Both the position numbers and the translations under genes were made by a program. Source: DATEBA01 sp035288045 (GTDB taxonomy: Bacteria > Actinomycetota > UBA4738 > HRBIN12). Taken from it: a stretch of DNA of 17,432 nucleotides. Below are positions 1 through 6,940 of this stretch, piece by piece; the first letter of the stretch is position 1; the number at the start of each line of letters is the position of its first letter. Location of the stretch: NCBI GenBank assembly GCA_035288045.1, contig DATEBA010000010.1, forward strand, positions 1 to 17,432, in the 5' to 3' direction. The notes below the pieces were generated by a model, which was not told where the DNA came from, did no database searches, and saw only the letters and a program-made list of their open reading frames with translations.

Positions 1-342
1 CTCGTCGAAGATCTCCTCGAGCGCGGCGTAGGGCGAGCCGGTCCCGCGCACGCGGGGCGTGTCGTGGTTCCCGCTGATCGCCGCGCCTGGGAGCCCTGCG
101 TCCCGAAGCCGCTTCAGCCCGACGAGCACGCGCGAGAACGTCCGATACGTCGGTCGCGCGTGATCGAACACGTCGCCGAGCCAGAGGAAGCCGTCGGGCT
201 CCTGCCGGACGGTCTCCTCGATCGCCCATTCGAAGGAACGGAGGAAGTCCTCCTCGCGCAGGTTCCGGCCCTCGTCGTCGCGGAGGTGCGCCAGGTGCGT
301 ACGGCCGAGATGAGCATCGCCGAGCGCGACGAACCTCGCCAC
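1..342 (-). CDS. sbcD: SbcD/Mre11-like metallophosphoesterase (partial, C-terminus off the left edge)
   Basis: Calcineurin-like phosphoesterase of the SbcD/Mre11 DNA exonuclease group. Read on the minus strand from a GTG at 342, the 114 visible residues carry the metal-binding motifs in order: GDAHLG (D9, H11), GDVFDHARP (D57, H61) and GNHD (N92, H93, D94). The GTG overlaps the TAG stop of herA by one base (TAGTG), so the two are probably translationally coupled. Known members cut DNA ends and hairpins with a Rad50/SbcC ATPase. The C-terminal capping region and any Rad50/SbcC partner lie outside the window. The nurA-herA context favours an end-resection nuclease over a generic phosphoesterase. 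This reading frame is short in view and cut by the edge, so the exact subfamily remains open. Confidence 0.85.
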   Translation of the reverse strand, partial: MARFVALGDAHLGRTHLAHLRDDEGRNLREEDFLRSFEWAIEETVRQEPDGFLWLGDVFDHARPTYRTFSRVLVGLKRLRDAGLPGAAISGNHDTPRVRGTGSPYAALEEIFDE

Positions 343-1907
343 TAGTCCGCGAACCCCTTCGACGCGCCCTCCGGCCGCGGAGGGAGCGAGGAAGGTCCCT
401 TCACCGACTTCAGGTACTCCTCGTACAGCCACACCTGGGCGGGAAGCGCGAAGGGGGCCTCGAGATTCGTCACGATCGCCTCGCCGGGCATGAGCGTCTG
501 GATCTCCGGCCCGAGGTCCGAGATGTCCTGCTTCGAGGAGCCGCGCAGGATGTTCCGGTCCTTCTCGTCCGCGAGGCCGAGCACGAAGAACGTGTTGAAC
601 TGCGAGAGCAGCTCGTCGTCGATCAGCTTGGGCTGCTGCGAGACGGCGCACAGCCCGACCTTGAACTTCCGCCCCTCGCGCGCGACGCGAGGGAACACGT
701 TCTCGTCGGAGCGCTTCGCTTTCGAGAGCACGCGCTGCGCCTCCTCCAGCGCGACGAGCGCCGGCGGCAGGGCGGCGAACCGGTCGCGGTCGTCGAGGTA
801 AGCGTTCGCGTAGGTCTCGAGCAGCCGACGAGTGATCGCCGAGGCCACGAGGATTTCCTCCACCGAGGAGAGCCCCGAGGTCTCCACGAGAACCGAGTAC
901 CCGTCCATCAGCTCGTCGACGATCCGCTCGGACAGCGAGGGCTGCGATGGGTCGCGGGAGATGCACGGCATGTCGAGGATCCTCTGCGCTCGCCGCTGTA
1001 CGACCTGCAGAGTGCTGGTCGCCACCGAGAGCTGGTCGGCGAGCGCGCCGACGTCATCCTCCTCGCCGACCCTCACGATCCACCCGTCGCCGAAGAACCG
1101 GATCAGCCGGTATATGGCGTCCTCCTGCGCGTGGCTCCACTCGTAGGCGGTCTGCAGATCCCCGAGCGTGAGCTCCCCCAGGGAAAGGCGCAGAGCCGTA
1201 GCCGAGGCGCCGGTCGCCCGGGTCGCGTAGACCCTGAGCCGATCGGCGGCCCATGGATGATGCGCCAGTCCGCGCCGGATACCGCTTCCGCCTTCCAGGT
1301 ACTCGCCGTGAGGGTCGAACAGCAGGCACGCGTACCGCCCGTGCGAGGCGAGGATCTGCCCGGCGAGAACCTTCATGAGGTTGGACTTGCCCATACCGGT
1401 CGTCGCGAAGACCCCGACGTGCGAAGTGAGGGTCTCTCCCTTGATCCCGACCTCGAGGTCGATCGTGTCCTCGCCCGAACGCAAAAGCCCCAGGCGAAGA
1501 TCGCCCATACGTTCGCGAAGGAACGAGAAGTCCTCGGCAGTCGGCGCCGTCACGCGGGCGAACTGCGACGGGAGCGACTTCGGCTTCCGGAACTCCCCCG
1601 CCGCGTCGATGTAGCCGAGCGGTTGGCAGGTCGCGACCTTGTAGAGGCGCTGCTCGGGGTCGTGGAGGGTGTAGGGCGTCCCGGCCGCGTCGCCGGCCAT
1701 GTGCGCGCCGGCCGTGCGCTCCGGCCAGCTCGGGTCCGAGGAGTCCGAGCCGTAGGTCACCTGTATCACACGGAATAGGAACCGCCGCCCTCGCTCGGAG
1801 TCCTCAGCGGCGAGCACCTCCCCCAGGAAGAGATCGATCCCGTAGAACGACCGGAAGGTCGCCTCGAGCACGCTCTTGCCGAAGATCCTTCCCTTGTAGT
1901 CGCTCAT
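342..1907 (-). CDS. herA: HerA-like DNA translocase/helicase (FtsK-HerA ATPase)
   Basis: 521-residue hexameric ATPase of the HerA/DUF87 family, which pumps DNA into the NurA nuclease during end resection. Residues 1-120 fit the N-terminal HAS barrel. The P-loop is TTGMGKS (169-175); the usual first glycine of the Walker A motif is alanine (A168). DPHGEY (198-203) is a HerA hallmark. Walker B is LVALEEAQ (384-391), followed by REGRKFKVGL and the SQQP sensor region (410-426). The ATG at 1907 overlaps the nurA TGA as ATGA and has a GAGGTG Shine-Dalgarno about 8 bases upstream. The frame stays open far upstream to 2747, but that extension is the shadow of nurA and lacks any domain. Sits between nurA and sbcD in one operon. 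Family call is secure; a role in repair versus phage defence is inferred. Confidence 0.93.
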   Translation of the reverse strand: MSDYKGRIFGKSVLEATFRSFYGIDLFLGEVLAAEDSERGRRFLFRVIQVTYGSDSSDPSWPERTAGAHMAGDAAGTPYTLHDPEQRLYKVATCQPLGYIDAAGEFRKPKSLPSQFARVTAPTAEDFSFLRERMGDLRLGLLRSGEDTIDLEVGIKGETLTSHVGVFATTGMGKSNLMKVLAGQILASHGRYACLLFDPHGEYLEGGSGIRRGLAHHPWAADRLRVYATRATGASATALRLSLGELTLGDLQTAYEWSHAQEDAIYRLIRFFGDGWIVRVGEEDDVGALADQLSVATSTLQVVQRRAQRILDMPCISRDPSQPSLSERIVDELMDGYSVLVETSGLSSVEEILVASAITRRLLETYANAYLDDRDRFAALPPALVALEEAQRVLSKAKRSDENVFPRVAREGRKFKVGLCAVSQQPKLIDDELLSQFNTFFVLGLADEKDRNILRGSSKQDISDLGPEIQTLMPGEAIVTNLEAPFALPAQVWLYEEYLKSVKGPSSLPPRPEGASKGFAD

Positions 1908-2953
1908 CGATTCAGCACCTCGTGGAAATCCTGGAACAGCACCTCGACCTCGTACTCCGACATGCCCCGGCGCGAGAGGGCCTCGCGGAAGTCCCGCCTG
2001 ACGTCGGCGACGTCGTAGCCAGTGATGCGCGCGGCCTGGTGCGCACGCGCCAACGGGTAGGGGTAGCCGACGAACGCGGGGTCGGCCGAGAGCCCGGCTA
2101 GACGCCCGAGCACCTCCTCCACCGGCTCCGGACCGCGCGCCACGTCGACGCGGAACGCGTGAGCCGCCGTCGGCGCGAGGTGCGCGACGAAGATCTCGCC
2201 CACGTACAGACGACCAAACACCGGGTCGGTCGAGATCCGCGCGATCCAGGGCACGGCCCCGAGCTCCCGGTCGCCTCGGCGCTTCAGCAGCGTCACGAGC
2301 GGCGCGTTCCGTCCCCAGAAGAGCGTCGATGCCTTCACGACCCCGGCCAGGGACACACCGCGGCCGACGGCCTCCGCGTGCGCGCGGCGAACGACCTCGT
2401 CGGGCACGAAGGGGCCGCCGTGAAGCGAGCCATCGACGAGCACGAGATCGCCGCCGTCCGCCTCGCCGATGGTCCTTAGCACCTCGGACCACTCCGCCCA
2501 CTCGCGGAGCGCGTCGAGCGGGCGCGTCACCTCGGGGAGCCGGTCCGGCTCCCTCCCGAAGAGCTCGGTGAGCGCCTCCCGAGCTACGTCCGGCATGAGC
2601 TCTGCCGACGTGGGGCGCACGTCGAGCGGCGGGCTGTCGACGAGCTCGATCGATCCGCCTGTGAACCGAACCCTTGCGGCCCGATGCGCCCCGACCTGGA
2701 ACGACCGACCGTCGGCGATCACGCACGATCCGCCGTCCACGGCCCAAACCGTTCCCGGTGGGACCGCGGGCACACGCAGGAGCTGGAACGCGTCCGGGTG
2801 CCCGGGGACCATCAGATCCTCCCCGAGCTCTAGCTGCCCCCCCGCGACCCTGATGTCGGCCCCGGGACGCTCGAGCAGCTCGACCACGAAAGCCGCGGCC
2901 CGGTCGAGAGCCTCCCGCTCGAAGAGGTCCAGCGTCCGCTCAGGCAGCGCCAT
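1904..2953 (-). CDS. nurA: NurA 5'-3' nuclease
   Basis: 349-residue NurA-domain nuclease, partner of HerA in resecting DNA double-strand ends. Family motifs seen: AVDGGS (71-76, catalytic D73), LVDGSL (172-177, D174), VVKAST (205-210) and the C-terminal YPYPLARAHQAARI (297-310). RNase H-like fold nucleases of this family use the two DG aspartates to bind manganese. The chosen ATG at 2953 opens a typical helical N-terminus (RTLDLFEREALDRAA); it lacks a clear Shine-Dalgarno and may depend on upstream translation (see 2940-2981). The longer open frame up to 3298 is proline/arginine-rich and lacks domain content, so it was trimmed. The 3' end overlaps herA by four bases. First gene of the operon. 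Start uncertain; identity fairly secure. Confidence 0.88.
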   Translation of the reverse strand: MALPERTLDLFEREALDRAAAFVVELLERPGADIRVAGGQLELGEDLMVPGHPDAFQLLRVPAVPPGTVWAVDGGSCVIADGRSFQVGAHRAARVRFTGGSIELVDSPPLDVRPTSAELMPDVAREALTELFGREPDRLPEVTRPLDALREWAEWSEVLRTIGEADGGDLVLVDGSLHGGPFVPDEVVRRAHAEAVGRGVSLAGVVKASTLFWGRNAPLVTLLKRRGDRELGAVPWIARISTDPVFGRLYVGEIFVAHLAPTAAHAFRVDVARGPEPVEEVLGRLAGLSADPAFVGYPYPLARAHQAARITGYDVADVRRDFREALSRRGMSEYEVEVLFQDFHEVLNR

Positions 2954-2981
2954 CGCGAGGCTCGGGACGAGGGGTCGGCAT
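2940..2981 (-). other. possible leaderless upstream ORF overlapping the nurA start
   Basis: A 13-codon frame (MPTPRPEPRDGAA, then TGA) starts exactly seven bases after the end of a TATCCT -10 element and terminates 14 bases inside nurA, in another frame. This geometry matches a leaderless start followed by translational coupling. It might instead be a chance ATG. No homology is claimed. Confidence 0.25.
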
Positions 2982-2987
2982 GGGCGA

Positions 2988-2993
2988 AGGATA
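2988..2993 (-). promoter_or_regulatory. -10 element (TATCCT) for the nurA-herA-sbcD operon
   Basis: TATCCT on the minus strand, with six bases to the ATG at 2981 and 34 bases to the nurA ATG. TANNNT at this spacing from an ATG is the usual leaderless promoter arrangement of actinobacteria. No convincing -35 was found 16-18 bases upstream. Confidence 0.4.
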
Positions 2994-3152
2994 GCCCCAC
3001 CAACGGACACGGGGTCGGGAGGAATGCACCCCCGTCCCGTAGTCACCCCGGGCCAGTTCCGCGTAGGCACCCACCCTCGACAAAGGGCTACAGGGTCCGA
3101 GACCACCTGCCGATAACCCCAGCGAAGCCGGATGAACGACGGAGCGGGGGCA

Positions 3153-5705
3153 ATGGGGGACGTACGCCGCATCGCATGGGCAGCGTTGTCGGTGATCCTT
3201 CTCGCCGGCATAGTCGCCTCGCTTCTGATCGCGGACAGCGCGCGGAGGAGCGGGGAGGCGAACGCGACCGCGGTCGCGCAAGATGCGGTCGACGACACCC
3301 TGGTACCGCTCCTCGAGGCCGGCGATCTCTCGCGGCCGGTTTCCGGCGCCAGCTACGACCGCCTCCGGAAGGACGTCGAAGACCGGGTCCTCTACGAGGA
3401 CGTCAGCGCGCTCACGATCTGGAAGCCCGACGGCACGATCGTCTTCTCCACCGACCCGGCGCTCGTCGGAGAGAGCCCCGACGTCGGTCGAGACGCTCTG
3501 CGGCAAGCGGCCGCCGGAGACCCGGTCGGCGAGGTGAGGGGAACGCTCTTCCGGAGCTGGGTGCCCGTCAGGCTCAAAGCCTCGGGGCCCGTCGTCGCCG
3601 TCGCTCAGATCGACCGCCCCTACGCGCCGATATGGACGGCCGCCGCACGCCCGTGGCGGCTCGCCGCGATCGGCATGGGCGCCGCTCTACTCGTCGCGCT
3701 GGCCCTCCTCCTCCTCACCTTCCGCGGGAGCCCTAGCGCCAAACCGGCACCGAAGGCCGCCGCGCCGCAGCCCCAAGCGCAAGAGCCCGCCAAGCCCGAG
3801 GCCGCTCCGTCGGCCAATCGGACCAAGGGAGGCGACCCCGCCTACACCCACCCGGGCTACCGGGAGGCGATCGAGGCCAGGCAGCAGACCGAGGAGCGCG
3901 CCCGCGTGGCCGAGGAGCAGTACCGGGCGCTCCAGGAGCAGTTCAAGCGTGCGCTCGAGGAGCTCCGGGCTGCGGAGGAGCGGGCCAAGGCGGCCGAGGC
4001 CGGCGGCGGGGCCAGGGCCGGCGGCGCCGACCCGCGCGTCGACGAGGTGATGAACCGTATGGAGGAGCTGCAGAGGCAGCTTCGCGACGCGGAGGAGCGC
4101 GCCGGGCAAGCGCAGCAGCGGGCGGCGACCGCGGAGGCGGCCCTCGCCGCGGCGCCGAAGGCAGAGCCGGGCAGGGTGGACCCCACGGCCACCCAGGAGC
4201 TTCAGCGCGCGGAAGCACGCGCCGCTGAGGCCGAGCAGCAGCTCGAATCCCTCCGGGCTCGTGTCGCGGAGATGGAGGCGAAGCTCCAGGAGACCGAGGC
4301 GCAGGCCGCGCGCGCGAAGAGCGACACCGCCACGGCCGAGCAGGCCGCCGCCCGGCTCGAGGCGATCGAAGCGGAGCTGAGGCAAGCTCTAGAGCGAGCC
4401 GGTGCCGCCGAGGCCCGGCTCCGCGAGGCGGAGACTCTCGCTGCCCAGGCATCCGAGCGGGCCGTGCAGGTCGAGGCGGGAACGGCCGGTGCAGAGGAGC
4501 GCGCTCGGTCGGCGGAGGAGCGCGCGGCGCAGGCCGAGCTGGCGGTCGAACACGCCAAGGCGCAGGTTCGCGCGGAGGCTGAGGCCGTGAAGGCCGAGGC
4601 CGAGGCGATCAGGTCGGAGGCTGAGGCCGTGAAGGCCGAGGCCGAGGCGACGATGACGCGAGCTGAGTCTCAGGGGTCCGAGGCGGCGCAGCTCGCCGAA
4701 GAGCGAGCCCGCGACGCGGAGCAGGAGGTGGCGGCGCTCCAGGCGCGCCTGGACGAGGTCACGTCCCAGCTCGCGCTCGCCGAGGACCAGCTCTCCGCCC
4801 CACCCGCCGGCGATCAGGAGAAGGACGAGCTTCGAGCCGCGCTCGAGCAGGCCCTGGAGCGCGTGAAGTTCGGCTCCCACCGCCTCCTCGAGATGGAGGA
4901 ACGCGCGCGCGCGGCCGAGCGCGGGCTCGAGGAGATCCAGACCCGCGCGGCGTTCGGCGACGATCGCGTGGCCGCGCTCGACCGCGTGCTGCACGGCGAC
5001 GACGAGGAACCGCTGCCGGGCGAGGAGCGTCGCGCATCGGTCCCGTTCGTCGAAGCTCTCACGAAGGACGCGCGCGCGTCGATCAACTCGATACTCGGGA
5101 TCTCTCTCACGGCCAAGCACATGCGCAACCCAGACGACCTCCAACCGCTCCTCCGCCAGCTCACCTCGCAAGCGCGCAAGCTCGATAGCCTGGTCGGCGA
5201 CATCCTGCAGGCCGACCGCCTGGCCAAGGGCACGGTCCCGCTCAACCGTCGCCGGACCGACCTCGACGCCCTGGTTCGCAGGGTCGTCGAGGAGCTCGGC
5301 GTGGAGGGCGAGCGCGACCTGCGGATGCACGGCGAGCGCGTCTCCGTGTCGGTCGACCCGCTTCGGATCGAACAGGTCGTGAGCAGCCTCGTCGCCACAT
5401 CCATCGCGCGCACGTCGCCCGGGAAACCGGTCTACGTCCGGGTCGAGCGGAACGATGAGGGCGCGATGATCGCGGTCGAGGACGACGAGCCGCCCGTCGC
5501 GAGCGACCTCTCTCCCATCGTGATCCGGTTCGCCGAGCTGCACGGCGGCCACGCGCAGATGAAGGATCGGATGGGCGGCGGAACCTCCTTCTGCGTCTAC
5601 GTACCGAACCCGCAAGATGCCGGGCCGGATCCCAACGGGAACGGCCAGGCTTCGACGCTCGACCTCGCCGGCGGGGACGTGACCGCGCCCCTACAGCAGG
5701 AGTGA
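3153..5705 (+). CDS. membrane sensor with long coiled coil and degenerate histidine-kinase domain
   Basis: About 850 residues. TM1 (about 5-27) and TM2 (about 170-190) bracket an extracytoplasmic domain with a PAS/Cache-like segment (LTIWKPDGTIVFSTDP). After a Pro/Ala linker, residues about 235-600 form an Ala/Glu/Arg coiled coil. The C-terminus (about 625-830) aligns with HisKA plus HATPase_c, but the H-box reads LTKDARASINSILG with K638 where the phospho-acceptor histidine belongs; the N-box asparagine is T749; the DxGxG box is DDEPP (777-781); and the ATP lid is missing. Only HGG and GGGTSF (808-813) survive. A pseudokinase scaffold is therefore likelier than an active kinase. I chose ATG 3153 because GGAG lies eight bases upstream; ATG 3132 is the alternative. 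No response regulator lies adjacent. Confidence 0.8.
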   Translation: MGDVRRIAWAALSVILLAGIVASLLIADSARRSGEANATAVAQDAVDDTLVPLLEAGDLSRPVSGASYDRLRKDVEDRVLYEDVSALTIWKPDGTIVFSTDPALVGESPDVGRDALRQAAAGDPVGEVRGTLFRSWVPVRLKASGPVVAVAQIDRPYAPIWTAAARPWRLAAIGMGAALLVALALLLLTFRGSPSAKPAPKAAAPQPQAQEPAKPEAAPSANRTKGGDPAYTHPGYREAIEARQQTEERARVAEEQYRALQEQFKRALEELRAAEERAKAAEAGGGARAGGADPRVDEVMNRMEELQRQLRDAEERAGQAQQRAATAEAALAAAPKAEPGRVDPTATQELQRAEARAAEAEQQLESLRARVAEMEAKLQETEAQAARAKSDTATAEQAAARLEAIEAELRQALERAGAAEARLREAETLAAQASERAVQVEAGTAGAEERARSAEERAAQAELAVEHAKAQVRAEAEAVKAEAEAIRSEAEAVKAEAEATMTRAESQGSEAAQLAEERARDAEQEVAALQARLDEVTSQLALAEDQLSAPPAGDQEKDELRAALEQALERVKFGSHRLLEMEERARAAERGLEEIQTRAAFGDDRVAALDRVLHGDDEEPLPGEERRASVPFVEALTKDARASINSILGISLTAKHMRNPDDLQPLLRQLTSQARKLDSLVGDILQADRLAKGTVPLNRRRTDLDALVRRVVEELGVEGERDLRMHGERVSVSVDPLRIEQVVSSLVATSIARTSPGKPVYVRVERNDEGAMIAVEDDEPPVASDLSPIVIRFAELHGGHAQMKDRMGGGTSFCVYVPNPQDAGPDPNGNGQASTLDLAGGDVTAPLQQE
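4573..4650 (+). repeat. 36-bp direct repeat at 42-bp period within the coiled coil
   Basis: Two identical 36-base copies (4573-4608 and 4615-4650) separated by six bases. The 42-base period is 14 codons, exactly two heptads, so the duplication keeps the coiled-coil register (EAEAVKAEAEA unit twice). Confidence 0.9.
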
Positions 5706-5720
5706 GCGGGCTTCCACCTC

Positions 5721-5737
5721 TAGTCTGAACGAGACTA
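5721..5737. terminator. short hairpin between convergent genes
   Basis: TAGTCT, five-base loop GAACG, AGACTA: a perfect 6-bp inverted repeat in the 29-base gap between the sensor and the thiolase, with the right arm overlapping the thiolase stop codon. There is no T-run, so terminator function in either direction is only suggested by position. Confidence 0.35.
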
Positions 5738-6919
5738 CCGCGCGTTCCGGAGAACGAGCGCGTCACCTTGTCCCCCGCCGCCGCAGATCGCTGCGCCCCC
5801 GAGCTCCACGCCGCGGCGGCTCATCTCGTAGGCCAACGTGAGCGCGATCCGGGCTCCGCTGGCGCCGATCGGGTGACCCAGCGCCACCGCACCGCCGTTC
5901 ACGTTCACGATCTCCTCGTCGACCCGCAGCAGGCGCGTGACGTGCAGAGACACCGCGGCGAAGGCCTCGTTAACCTCGACAAGCGCGAGGTCTCCGACGC
6001 TCGCCCCAGCTTTCTTGAGCGCCCGCTCCAGCGCGACAGCCGGCACCGTGTGGAGGTACGGGAACCTCTCGGCCGACATGCCGTGGCCGACGACCCAGGC
6101 CAGCGGAACGACGCCGAGGACGGCGGCACGCTCGGGGCTCATGACGACGACCGCGGCCGCGCCGTCGGAGACCTGGGACGCGTTTCCCGCCGTGATCGTC
6201 CCATCCTCGCCGAACGCCGGCTTGAGCGCTGCGAGCCCCTCCGCGGTCGTCTCCGGCCGGATCCCCTCGTCGCGCTCGAGCTTGGTCGTCTCTCCCTTCC
6301 ACCCCGGGACGTCGACGCCGACCGTCTCCTCCGCGAGCCGCCCAGACTCCCAGCCGTTGTGCGCGCGAGCGTGGCTCCGCGCGGCCCAGGCATCCTGCTC
6401 CTCCCGCGAGATGTCGAGGTCACGGTTCACCGCGTCGGAGGACTCGCCCATGTGTTGGCGCGTGAACGTCGACCAGAGACCGTCGTGCACCGTCGCGTCC
6501 ACGAGCTCCGCGTGACCGAGGCGCGACCCCGCTCGGGCGCGCGGCAACATGTACGGTCCCTGCGACATCGACTCCATCCCGCCGGCCACCACCACCTCGC
6601 ACTCCCCCGCGCGGACCAGCTGATCGGCAAGAGCGATCGCCGTCATGCCCGACAGGCAGACCTTGTTCACGGTGAGCGCCGGAACCTCCTTCGGAACACC
6701 GGCGGCCACGGCGGCCTGCCGCGCCGTGATCTGACCCGTCCCGGCCTGGATCACGTGGCCCATGATCACGTAGTCGACCTGATCCCCCTCGATGCCCGCG
6801 CGCGCCAGCGCCTCGCGGATCGCTCCGGCGCCCAGATCGACGGCGCGAAGCTCCGCGAACGCCGACATGAACTTGCCGATCGGGGTGCGCGCGCCCGAGA
6901 CGATCACGGAGCCGGTCAT
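5735..6919 (-). CDS. acetyl-CoA C-acetyltransferase (thiolase)
   Basis: 394 residues, normal thiolase length. It condenses two acetyl-CoA to acetoacetyl-CoA or runs the reverse cleavage. Active-site residues are all present: nucleophile C88 in NKVCLSGM, NEAF (317-320), H349 in GGAVALGHPIGASG, and C379 in CGGGGQGDA. The acyl-binding GGMESMS loop is at 113-119. Biosynthetic-type sequence features favour acetoacetyl-CoA thiolase over a long-chain beta-oxidation enzyme, though substrate range is not provable here. It follows the FtsH-like gene by 21 bases on the same strand, but a TAGACT element six bases before the ATG suggests its own leaderless promoter. The product could feed the Ccr and epimerase encoded to its right, in the ethylmalonyl-CoA route. 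Confidence 0.93.
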   Translation of the reverse strand: MTGSVIVSGARTPIGKFMSAFAELRAVDLGAGAIREALARAGIEGDQVDYVIMGHVIQAGTGQITARQAAVAAGVPKEVPALTVNKVCLSGMTAIALADQLVRAGECEVVVAGGMESMSQGPYMLPRARAGSRLGHAELVDATVHDGLWSTFTRQHMGESSDAVNRDLDISREEQDAWAARSHARAHNGWESGRLAEETVGVDVPGWKGETTKLERDEGIRPETTAEGLAALKPAFGEDGTITAGNASQVSDGAAAVVVMSPERAAVLGVVPLAWVVGHGMSAERFPYLHTVPAVALERALKKAGASVGDLALVEVNEAFAAVSLHVTRLLRVDEEIVNVNGGAVALGHPIGASGARIALTLAYEMSRRGVELGGAAICGGGGQGDALVLRNAR

Positions 6920-6925
6920 GCACGA

Positions 6926-6931
6926 AGTCTA
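6926..6931 (-). promoter_or_regulatory. leaderless-type -10 element (TAGACT) for the thiolase
   Basis: TAGACT on the minus strand with exactly six bases to the thiolase ATG at 6919, placing the expected transcription start on the A of ATG. No Shine-Dalgarno is present, which fits leaderless translation. No -35 match was found. Confidence 0.5.
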
Positions 6932-6940
6932 GCGCCGCGG

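Noticed and set aside
1908..2747. Long N-terminal extension of the HerA reading frame
   Set aside because: Arg/Gly-rich shadow lying antiphase over nurA; HerA homology begins at the ATG at 1907, which has a ribosome binding site and the ATGA overlap.
3077..3117. Promoter for the sensor gene (TCGACA and GATAAC)
   Set aside because: The two elements are 29 bases apart and the -10 lacks the final T; spacing is incompatible with a sigma-70-type promoter.
4573..4650. CRISPR-like direct repeats
   Set aside because: Only two copies with a six-base gap, inside an open coding frame and encoding coiled-coil heptads.
4389..5615. 408-codon minus-strand ORF opposite the sensor gene
   Set aside because: Leu/Arg/Asp-rich mirror of the coiled-coil and kinase-like regions; no domain, no ribosome binding site, and the plus-strand frame has clear domain content.
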